Source of the DNA: Anaerolineae bacterium
Lineage (GTDB): Bacteria > Chloroflexota > Anaerolineae > B4-G1
Assembly (NCBI GenBank): GCA_030620125.1
Contig: JAUXFI010000148.1
Location: forward strand, 1-5,318
Length of the DNA: 5,318 nucleotides
Direction of reading: 5' to 3'
Positions 1 through 5,318 of this stretch are shown here, piece by piece. How positions within the stretch are numbered: position 1 is the first letter of the stretch; every line of letters starts with the position of its first letter. The notes beneath the pieces are model-generated. The model was given only the letters and a program-made list of their open reading frames with translations, did not search any database and was not told the origin of the DNA. The position numbers were made by a program, and so were the translations under genes.

Positions 1-37
1 CGTGTGTTCCAAATCATTACGTTGCACGCAAGATACT

Positions 38-66
38 ATACTAACACGGGCGAACCGCTTTGTCAA
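38..66 (-). promoter_or_regulatory. Probable promoter for a minus-strand gene beyond the left edge
   Basis: On the minus strand a perfect -35 TTGACA (66-61) is followed after 17 bases by TAGTAT (43-38, 4/6 to TATAAT). An overlapping TATAGT (40-35) is a better hexamer but sits at a 20-base spacing. Initiation would fall near base 31. It lies about 110 bases past the rpoC stop and points out of the window, so the gene served is not visible. It suggests the next gene is not simply co-transcribed with rpoC. Confidence 0.45.
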
Positions 67-115
67 ACATTCCCGCAGATGTATGCTGCTGCCATACGCT
101 CTAGCGCCAACGACA

Positions 116-148
116 ACGCGGCAGCGCCTTCAATCTGCGTTGCCGCGT
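116..148 (-). terminator. Hairpin downstream of rpoC, weak terminator candidate
   Basis: ACGCGGCA (116-123) and TGCCGCGT (141-148) are perfect 8-base complements separated by 17 bases, starting about 30 bases after the rpoC stop. On the minus strand the 3' arm is followed by TGTCGTTGG, not a T-run, so it is not a canonical intrinsic terminator. It may stabilise the mRNA 3' end or be a pause site. A smaller GTATG/CATAC hairpin (81-97) follows, also without a T-tract. The rest of 1-176 shows no gene I can support. Confidence 0.25.
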
Positions 149-176
149 ATGTAACGTCGCTTACGTATTGCTCAGG

Positions 177-3100
177 CTACGTTGGACTGATGAGGCCCAG
201 TATTTCGGAGGTCTCCACGACAGCTTTTTCTTTTGCTTTCTCTTCGTCCTCTGCTTGCGCCTGGGCAAGCGCTTTCAATGGCACGCCCTCGAAACTCTCG
301 ATTGGTCCATCGGAGAATACGTTGTCTCCCCGGTAGCCTGTGCCAGCCGGGATCAGTTTGCCGATGATGACGTTCTCCTTCAATCCCAGCAGGGGATCTT
401 TTTTGCCTTCAATCGCCGCGTTGGCCAGTACCCGGATCGTGTGCTGGAAGGACGCGGCAGAGAGGAAGCTATTGGTGCTCAGGGCTGCTTTGGTGATGCC
501 CAACAGCACGGGCCAGCCCTTGGCAGGCTCTCCGCCTGTTTCGATTGCCTTGCGGTTGACGTCTTCCAGTGCCAGACGGTCTACCATCTCACCTGGCAAG
601 AGTTCCGTGTCGCCTGACTCGGTGATCTGCAGTTTGCTTAGCATCTTGCGGAAGATGATCTCGAGGTGCTTGTCGTTGATGTTCACACCTTGTGAACGAT
701 AGACACTCTGCACCTCCGAAAGCATGTAGAGCTCCGTGGCCTCACGGCCCAGGACGCGGAGGATGTCGTGGGGATTCAGAACTCCTTCGATCAATGGCGT
801 GCCAGGCTCAATGCGCTGTCCCTCTTTGACCAGCAGTCGGCTAGTCACGGGAATCTCGTACTCTCGTTCATCGCGCTTTTCGTGGATGACGGTGACGAGA
901 CGGTCCTCTTGGAGCACTCGTCCGCTCTTTTCCGCCTCAATGTTCTTCTGATCGCGCCAGGAGGCAATCGGATCGCCTGCCTTGACTTCGTCACCGTCTT
1001 CGACCAGTACCTTCCAGCCCCGCTTGATCTCGTATTCAAACCGTTCGATCTCACAATCGGCGACGATGACGCTCCGTTGGCCTTCGGACCTGACGATGTG
1101 CACCGTGCCGCCGATTTCCGACATTGATGCCTCACCCTTGGGCTTTTTGCGAGCCTCGAACAGCTCCTCTACGCGCGGGAGACCGAAGGTGATGTCGGTG
1201 CCCTCTGCCACGCCGCCGGTGTGGAATGTCCGCAGCGTCAACTGGGTTCCCGGTTCGCCGATGGACTGCGCGGCCACGATGCCGACTGCGGATCCGATGG
1301 AGGTCATCTTACCTCGGCCCAGATCGCGTCCGTAGCACAGCGCGCAAATGCCCTGGCGGAGTTGGCAGGTCATCGGTGAGCGCACAAACACAGCCTCGCT
1401 CTCAGCCTCCTCGATTGCTGCTGCAATGTGCTCGTCTATCTCCTCATTGCGCTCGACGAGCACCTCGCCGGTCTGGGGGTGAACCACGGGCGCGGCTGCT
1501 ATCCGCCCGAGCAGCCGCTCGGACATACTTTGTCCCCCCATGTCGTCCGCTGCGCGGACCCAGGTGCCGGCCATGGTCTCGCAGTCGTGGGCATTGATGA
1601 TGATCTCTTGCGCCACGTCCACTAGTCGGCGTGTCAAATATCCCGCATCGGCGGTGCGCAGAGCGGTGTCGGCCAGGCCCTTGCGTGAGCCGTGGGTGCT
1701 GATAAAGTACTCTAGCGCCGAGAGGCCCTCGCGCAGGTTGCTGCGAATAGGCAATGGGATGATGCGCCCCGATGGGTCTGCCATGAGGCCACGCATGCCG
1801 GCCAACTGGGCGATAGGGCCAAATCCGCCCTTGGAGGCCCCAGATTTTGCCATGATCGCTACCGAGCTCATGGGGTCAAGTGCCTTTGATACCGCTTCTG
1901 AGACCTGCTCGCGCGCCCGTGACCACAGTTCAATGGTGCGGGTGTATTGTTCTTCCTCAGTCAGCAGGCCACGACGGTACTGCCGCTCTACTTCGGTTAC
2001 GGTCTCCTGTGTTTCCTCGAGGATGGCCGCTTTATCAGGCGGGATGACCAGGTCAGAGATCGCGATCGTCGCGCCAGAGCGGGTGGCGTACTCGAATCCG
2101 ATGTTCTTGATACGGTCCACCAGTTCCGTCGTCGTCTCGTTGCCCATCTGACGGCGGCAGTCCCCGACCAGTTCCTGAAGTGCGCCCTTGTCCAACGCAT
2201 GGTTGATGAAACGCAGTTCATCGCCCAGGATGTGGTTAAAGATGCAGCGCCCTACGGTAGTCTCGATGGGCTTGGAGGGAGGAGGCTTGTGGTCGTATAC
2301 CTGCGCCACGGTGATGGGGGTGTGCAGGTCAACGTATCCCAGCGAATAAGCCAACTCAGCCTCGTCCAGGTCAATGAATAGCTTGCGCTCATCCCCGGTG
2401 TAGGTCGGATCCTCCATTGTCAAGTAGTAGACGCCCAGGCACATGTCCTTGGTCGGGCCGACGATGGGTTCGCCGGAGGAGGGCTTGAGCAGGTTGTGGC
2501 TGGCCAGCATCAATGTGCGCGCCTCTTCGACGGCTCTCTGCGAGAGTGGCACGTGGACGGCCATCTGGTCGCCGTCAAAGTCCGCATTGAAGGCAGAGCA
2601 GACCAGGGGGTGGATATGGATCGCCTTGCCCTCGACCAACACCGGCTCAAAGGCCTGGATGCCCAACCGGTGCAGGGTGGGGGCGCGATTGAGGAACACT
2701 GGCCGATCCTTGATTACCTCCTCCAGCACTTCCCACACCTCGGGCCGCTCACGTTCCATGACGCGCCTGGCAGCCTTGACGTTGCTGGCGTAGTTATACT
2801 CGACCAGTTTGTTGATGACAAAGGGGCGGTAAAGTTCCAGCGCCATTGTCTTGGGCAGGCCACACTGATGTAGTTTCAGTTTAGGGCCGATGACGATGAC
2901 GGAGCGACCGGAGTAGTCCACGCGCTTGCCGAGGAGGTTGCGGCGGAAGCGGCCTTTTTTACCCTTTAGCATGTCACTCAATGACTTTAGTTCGCGGCGA
3001 CCACGGCGGGAGAGTGCCTTGCCACGCTGGCTGTTGTCAATCAGGCTGTCTACTGCCTCCTGGAGCATGCGCTTCTCGTTGCGTACGATCACGTCGGGCG

Positions 3101-4490
3101 CGCCCAGGTCCAGCAGTCGCTTGAGGCGATTGTTGCGGTTGATGACTCTCCGGTAGAGGTCATTCAGGTCGGAGGTGGCGAAACGTCCGCCATCAAGTTG
3201 CACCATCGGGCGCAGGTCAGGAGGGATGACGGGCAGGATGGTCAGGATCATCCACTCGGGCCGGTTGCTGCTCTTCTGTAGCGCTTCGATGACGCGCAAC
3301 CGCTTGGTCGCTTTCTTGCGCCGCTGCTTTGACCTGCCGAAGCGCACCTCGCGCCATAGTTCTTCCGCCAACTTGTCCAGGTCCAGATTGCGCAGAATCT
3401 CGTAGAATGCTTCGGCGCCCATGCCAGCCTTAAAGACCTGGCCCCACTTGCTCTTTAGTTCCCGTAGGCGAGGCTCGTTGAGGAACTGGAGCTCGGCAAG
3501 ACCCAGCAACTCTTCCCGGTCGGCATCGAATCTGGCGCGCAAATTGGCAATGTCGTTGGTTGATTGCTCTTTGATGTGGGCGATCTCGTTGGCCGTTGCC
3601 TCAACCCAATGCTCAATATCTGCTTCCAGGGGGGCTGCTATCTCCTCCTTCCGCTCTCGCGTCTCGACCTCCAGTTGGCTGAGGTGATCTTGTACGATCT
3701 GGTTGAGCAGCGTCAGGTGCTCGCTTCCCAGCGCGACGCCTTTCTCGATGACGATGTCGCCGGTGGGTTTGAAGACGAGAGGCGCTCGGCGGGTCTTGCC
3801 CTGGCGATCTTCGATCTTTTTCTGCAACGCCTGGGCTTCCTTCATCACCTTCTCAGTGGCGGTGCCAAGTTCCTCGTCGAGCCGGGTTTGGCTATTTTGC
3901 AATTGCTCCTGGATGCGGGCTTTCTCCTGGGCCAGCCGTTGCTCCAACGCTGTGATGCCCTCCTGGGCCACGGTTTCCTGTTGTTCTTGCTTCCCCTCGA
4001 GTTCATCATCCAGTCGCTTGAGGGCCTTCTGGCGTGCATCCTCGTCTACGTGGGTGATGGCGTGTTGAGCGAAGTAGAGCACGCGGTCCATATTACGCTT
4101 GGGGATGTCGAGCAAGATGCCGAGGTAACTGGGGATGCGGCGGGTGTACCAGATGTGGGCGACCGGAGCAGCTAGCTCAATGTGTCCCATACGCTCGCGC
4201 CGTACCGACGAGCGAGTCACCTCGACGCCGCATTTGTCACAGATGATGCCCTTGTAGCGGACGTTCTTGTACTTGCCGCAGTAGCATTGCCAGTCCCTGG
4301 TGGGACCGAAAATGGCTTCGCAGAAGAGCCCGTCTTTTTCGGGGCGTAGACGACGGTAGTTGATGGTTTCGGGCTTGGTGACCTCACCGTAGGACCAGGA
4401 CAGAATCTGTTTGGGTGATGCCAGGCTGATGCGCAGTGCGCTGAAATCCCGTGCCTCTAGTACGCTTTCTTCTCGATCCTTCATTGGCAT
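177..4490 (-). CDS. rpoC: DNA-directed RNA polymerase subunit beta'
   Basis: Beta' is the large catalytic subunit that, with beta, alpha2 and omega, carries out cytoplasmic transcription. Visible landmarks in 1437-aa numbering: N-terminal zinc site C69/C71/C84/C87; long coiled-coil insertion about 150-350; clamp helices (sigma contact) about 424-487, followed by the rudder; active-site NADFDGDQ at 635-642, with Mg-binding D637/D639/D641 (bases 2568-2582); F-loop about 880-903; bridge helix about 924-959; second zinc site C970/C1042/C1049/C1052; trigger loop [12 protein letters not shown] from about 1082, with R1087 and H1090. The trigger loop runs straight on without the large proteobacterial insertion. 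The C-terminus ends in an acidic/lysine tail after the conserved [18 protein letters not shown]. An in-frame ATG at 4529 is possible, but the ATG at 4490 has AGGGAG 7 bases upstream and is preferred. An ATG at 4484 is the other option. The gene is intact, has its own promoter, and no rpoB directly precedes it. Confidence 0.98.
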   Translation of the reverse strand: MPMKDREESVLEARDFSALRISLASPKQILSWSYGEVTKPETINYRRLRPEKDGLFCEAIFGPTRDWQCYCGKYKNVRYKGIICDKCGVEVTRSSVRRERMGHIELAAPVAHIWYTRRIPSYLGILLDIPKRNMDRVLYFAQHAITHVDEDARQKALKRLDDELEGKQEQQETVAQEGITALEQRLAQEKARIQEQLQNSQTRLDEELGTATEKVMKEAQALQKKIEDRQGKTRRAPLVFKPTGDIVIEKGVALGSEHLTLLNQIVQDHLSQLEVETRERKEEIAAPLEADIEHWVEATANEIAHIKEQSTNDIANLRARFDADREELLGLAELQFLNEPRLRELKSKWGQVFKAGMGAEAFYEILRNLDLDKLAEELWREVRFGRSKQRRKKATKRLRVIEALQKSSNRPEWMILTILPVIPPDLRPMVQLDGGRFATSDLNDLYRRVINRNNRLKRLLDLGAPDVIVRNEKRMLQEAVDSLIDNSQRGKALSRRGRRELKSLSDMLKGKKGRFRRNLLGKRVDYSGRSVIVIGPKLKLHQCGLPKTMALELYRPFVINKLVEYNYASNVKAARRVMERERPEVWEVLEEVIKDRPVFLNRAPTLHRLGIQAFEPVLVEGKAIHIHPLVCSAFNADFDGDQMAVHVPLSQRAVEEARTLMLASHNLLKPSSGEPIVGPTKDMCLGVYYLTMEDPTYTGDERKLFIDLDEAELAYSLGYVDLHTPITVAQVYDHKPPPSKPIETTVGRCIFNHILGDELRFINHALDKGALQELVGDCRRQMGNETTTELVDRIKNIGFEYATRSGATIAISDLVIPPDKAAILEETQETVTEVERQYRRGLLTEEEQYTRTIELWSRAREQVSEAVSKALDPMSSVAIMAKSGASKGGFGPIAQLAGMRGLMADPSGRIIPLPIRSNLREGLSALEYFISTHGSRKGLADTALRTADAGYLTRRLVDVAQEIIINAHDCETMAGTWVRAADDMGGQSMSERLLGRIAAAPVVHPQTGEVLVERNEEIDEHIAAAIEEAESEAVFVRSPMTCQLRQGICALCYGRDLGRGKMTSIGSAVGIVAAQSIGEPGTQLTLRTFHTGGVAEGTDITFGLPRVEELFEARKKPKGEASMSEIGGTVHIVRSEGQRSVIVADCEIERFEYEIKRGWKVLVEDGDEVKAGDPIASWRDQKNIEAEKSGRVLQEDRLVTVIHEKRDEREYEIPVTSRLLVKEGQRIEPGTPLIEGVLNPHDILRVLGREATELYMLSEVQSVYRSQGVNINDKHLEIIFRKMLSKLQITESGDTELLPGEMVDRLALEDVNRKAIETGGEPAKGWPVLLGITKAALSTNSFLSAASFQHTIRVLANAAIEGKKDPLLGLKENVIIGKLIPAGTGYRGDNVFSDGPIESFEGVPLKALAQAQAEDEEKAKEKAVVETSEILGLISPT

Positions 4491-4495
4491 TGTTG

Positions 4496-4503
4496 CTCTC
4501 CCT
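4496..4503 (-). promoter_or_regulatory. Shine-Dalgarno of rpoC
   Basis: The minus strand reads AGGGAGAG, with AGGGAG ending 7 bases before the ATG at 4490-4488. This site decides the rpoC start: the longer frame opening at 4529 would place the ribosome-binding site inside the coding sequence. The same bases could form a short 5-bp stem with TTCCC at 4511-4507, closing a CGCA loop, which might weakly mask the site. Confidence 0.8.
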
Positions 4504-4524
4504 GCGGGGAACTCCCACGGCATG

Positions 4525-4566
4525 CACAAAAGAAGCGCCCGAGTCCCGTTTTCTACTCAGCGCTTC
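4525..4566 (-). terminator. Terminator-like hairpin (possible attenuator) in the rpoC leader
   Basis: On the minus strand, GAAGCGC (4566-4560) pairs with GCGCTTC (4538-4532). Inside it GAGT (4558-4555) pairs with ACTC (4544-4541), with a small GG/T irregularity between the two helices and a 10-base loop. The 3' arm runs directly into TTTTGTG, so the transcript ends the stem with UUCUUUUGUG. This is the geometry of an intrinsic terminator, placed about +32 to +66 of the rpoC transcript and about 40 nt before the start codon. Because it lies between the promoter and the gene it would act, if real, as an attenuator. The tail is short and interrupted by G, so read-through is likely. Confidence 0.45.
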
Positions 4567-4603
4567 GTGGACGAGGCTTCACTTTCTCTTCATTGGTGCC
4601 GGT

Positions 4604-4631
4604 ATTATAGTGGCTTTCGTCGTTTTGTCAA
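4604..4631 (-). promoter_or_regulatory. Sigma70-type promoter of rpoC
   Basis: Read on the minus strand, a perfect -35 TTGACA (4631-4626) is separated by 16 bases from a perfect -10 TATAAT (4609-4604). Transcription would start near A4597, giving an rpoC leader of about 107 nt. Both hexamers match consensus exactly, which is expected only rarely by chance, and they face the only long minus-strand gene. This implies rpoC can be transcribed independently of any upstream gene. Confidence 0.88.
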
Positions 4632-4694
4632 GCAGACTCGGCAGATTCGAGGAGTCAACACCGCCGGGCTTCGGCGCATGGGCGTGCCTCGCTC

Positions 4695-4751
4695 CTCAGC
4701 AATTGAGACTGCTGAGACGGCCAGGGTCTCCAGGATGACAAATTGTCTCAA
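4695..4751. promoter_or_regulatory. Dyad and GAGAC/GTCTC half-site cluster around the rightward promoter
   Basis: A perfect dyad CTCAGCA (4695-4701), 8 bases, TGCTGAG (4710-4716) lies about 20 bases upstream of the -35. Overlapping it, GAGAC occurs at 4705-4709 and 4714-4718, and its complement GTCTC at 4726-4730 and 4745-4749. TTGAGAC (4703-4709) and GTCTCAA (4745-4751) form a second inverted pair spanning the -35. Such symmetry next to a promoter resembles an operator for a dimeric regulator. No known regulator motif is recognised, so this is inference from symmetry and position. Confidence 0.35.
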
Positions 4752-4763
4752 GCCTGGTATACT
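4735..4763 (+). promoter_or_regulatory. Sigma70-type promoter for the divergent phosphatase-family gene
   Basis: The plus strand shows -35 ATGACA (4735-4740, 5/6 to consensus), a 17-base spacer and -10 TATACT (4758-4763, 5/6). A TG dinucleotide at 4755-4756 makes an extended -10. The predicted start is near 4770, giving a leader of about 210 nt before the ATG at 4981. The spacing is ideal and no better plus-strand candidate is seen between here and the gene. GTCTC/GAGAC half-sites overlap and flank it. Confidence 0.65.
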
Positions 4764-4785
4764 GCTGGGGTATCCTCTCAAAAAA

Positions 4786-4906
4786 TTGGGGCAAGAATAA
4801 TCTCAACGCTCCCAGCCCCCGTCTCGGGGGCGAATTCGCGGGGCAAACCTTGTCTGAGCTGCCCCCGGGGACGGGGGCTTTGAGCGAGAAAGTGCGATTG
4901 CCCCAA
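4786..4906 (+). other. Long imperfect palindrome: candidate structured 5' leader RNA
   Basis: Nested complementary arms run inward: TTGGGGCAA (4786-4794) with TTGCCCCAA (4898-4906); TCTC (4801-4804) with GAGA (4886-4889); GCTC (4808-4811) with GAGC (4882-4885); AGCCCCCG (4814-4821) with CGGGGGCT (4872-4879); CGGGGGC (4825-4831) with GCCCCCG (4861-4867). That gives about 32 potential pairs around a 29-base apex, with small internal loops (CC/TT, TCT/GGGA, an AAC bulge). The whole element lies inside the predicted leader of the phosphatase-family gene and upstream of the rpoC promoter. No known riboswitch consensus is recognised. It could be a cis-regulatory RNA or an immobile REP/MITE-like palindromic repeat; a single copy cannot distinguish these. 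Confidence 0.55.
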
Positions 4907-4980
4907 GATATTGAAAAGATACCTGCTGGGCCTGGACTGATTGGTGCGTTCCAATATGCAGAAAGTGAATGGATGCGACG

Positions 4981-5318
4981 ATGTCCACCTGGTTTGCGCG
5001 GCACGTCTTGAACCTGGTCGGTGTGCTCACAGATATCTACTACACGCGCAAGTACGGCGTGCTGGCCCGGCGCTTGGGCCGGCCTGGCGCCAGTCCCGAT
5101 TCGCGGCGTGGCTTCATCATCATCCAGATTGATGGGCTTTCCCACGACCACCTGGTGCAGGCGATTGACACTGGCTATATGCCCTACCTGGCCCGCTTGT
5201 TGGCCTGTCGCCGCCTGGTCGTAGCTCCCTGGCGCTGTGGGCTGCCCAGCACCACCCCGGCTGTCCAGGCCGGTATCATGTTCGGCAATCGTTTCGACAT
5301 CCCCGGCTTTCGCTGGTA
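4981..5318 (+). CDS. Alkaline phosphatase superfamily protein (type I phosphodiesterase/nucleotide pyrophosphatase-like), 5' part only
   Basis: This open frame runs off the right edge with no stop: 112 codons are visible. Translation begins MSTWFARHVLNLVGVL. It contains FIIIQIDGLS (residues 45-54), the first metal-binding motif of the alkaline-phosphatase/NPP fold with D51 as likely ligand. It also contains LPSTTPAVQAGIMFG (about 88-102), which lines up with the NPP nucleophile segment (PTFPN...TG), T91 being the probable nucleophile. Family members hydrolyse phosphomonoesters or phosphodiesters with two metal ions; the substrate cannot be told from this fragment. No signal peptide is evident; the first 30 residues are amphipathic and basic rather than a clear membrane helix. 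The start is uncertain: ATG 4981 has GGA 7 bases upstream, while an in-frame ATG at 4969 directly follows a TGA (4966-4968) and would add MDAT. It is divergent from rpoC and has its own promoter and a structured leader. Metal-binding residues nearer the C-terminus lie outside the window. Confidence 0.85.
   Translation, partial: MSTWFARHVLNLVGVLTDIYYTRKYGVLARRLGRPGASPDSRRGFIIIQIDGLSHDHLVQAIDTGYMPYLARLLACRRLVVAPWRCGLPSTTPAVQAGIMFGNRFDIPGFRW

Larger units (their letters stand above)
4491..4980. other. Divergent intergenic region between rpoC and the phosphatase-family gene
   Basis: No convincing protein gene lies in this 490-base stretch. From left to right it holds the rpoC ribosome-binding site and attenuator-like hairpin, the leftward promoter (4604-4631), a spacer with a small CGCCG/CGGCG hairpin (4662-4676), the dyad cluster, the rightward promoter (4735-4763), the long palindrome and about 60 bases of unstructured leader up to the start at 4981. 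The two promoters point away from each other, with about 103 bases between their -35 boxes. Confidence 0.8.

Noticed and set aside
4..336. Plus-strand open frame of 110 codons at the left edge
   Set aside because: Half of it is antisense to the conserved rpoC 3' end, it has no ribosome-binding site, and its composition (Ser/Ala-rich shadow) shows no recognisable domain.
1540..2151. Plus-strand 203-codon Ser/Arg-rich frame
   Set aside because: Entirely antisense to conserved rpoC sequence, with the low-complexity composition typical of such shadows and no start signal.
3564..4175. Plus-strand 203-codon leucine-rich frame
   Set aside because: It is the complement of the charged coiled-coil part of rpoC; Glu/Lys/Gln codons read backwards give Leu/Phe-rich protein. 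A shadow, not a membrane protein.
4491..4529. N-terminal extension of beta' from the ATG at 4529
   Set aside because: The 13 extra residues lack family resemblance, and the strong Shine-Dalgarno at 4503-4498 would lie inside them; the start at 4490 is better supported.
4662..4676. CGCCG/CGGCG mini-hairpin between the two promoters
   Set aside because: Only 5 bp with a 5-base loop, in a GC-rich stretch not expected to be transcribed from either promoter; likely chance.
4411..4800. Plus-strand 129-codon frame spanning the rpoC start and promoter
   Set aside because: It overlaps the start of rpoC, its promoter and part of the rightward promoter region; no recognisable domain or ribosome-binding site.
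4786..4906. Palindrome as a bidirectional terminator
   Set aside because: It sits between divergent promoters with no transcript expected to end there, and neither side has a T-run after the GC stem.
4696..5151. Minus-strand 151-codon frame over the palindrome and phosphatase-gene start
   Set aside because: It is antisense to the motif-bearing phosphatase-family frame and runs through the palindrome; no supporting motif.

Overview
The window reads as bacterial chromosome and is dominated by one housekeeping gene. A complete rpoC, encoding the RNA polymerase beta' subunit (1437 aa), fills about 81% of it on the minus strand (177-4490). The enzyme has the non-proteobacterial layout: no large insertion in the trigger loop, but a long charged coiled-coil insertion in the N-terminal part. 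Together with the moderately high G+C, this suggests Chloroflexota (Anaerolineae-like). That assignment is an inference from family feel, not a measured placement.

Layout from left to right. Bases 1-176 lie downstream of rpoC. They hold a modest hairpin without a T-tract and a likely minus-strand promoter (TTGACA-17-TAGTAT) for a gene beyond the left edge. Bases 177-4490 are rpoC. Bases 4491-4980 are a 490-base divergent intergenic region. The window closes with the first 112 codons of a plus-strand gene (4981 to the edge) for an alkaline-phosphatase-superfamily (type I phosphodiesterase/nucleotide pyrophosphatase-like) protein. It has no stop codon inside the window and so is easy to miss.

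The divergent region is the most interesting part. Leftward, rpoC has its own promoter with two perfect sigma70-type hexamers (TTGACA-16-TATAAT). This is followed by a leader of about 107 nt carrying a terminator-like hairpin with a U-rich tail, and then a strong Shine-Dalgarno that fixes the start at 4490. Neither rpoB nor any other gene lies directly upstream, so rpoC appears transcriptionally uncoupled from rpoB here. Rightward, a good extended -10 promoter (ATGACA-17-TATACT) precedes a leader of about 210 nt. That leader contains a 121-base imperfect palindrome with about 32 potential base pairs and two nested, mutually exclusive GC-rich hairpins. A cluster of GAGAC/GTCTC half-sites and a 7-8-7 dyad overlap or flank this second promoter.

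There is no sign of a mobile element, CRISPR array, tRNA or rRNA. The undescribed candidates here are the two structured leaders and the beta' insertion, not a new gene cluster.
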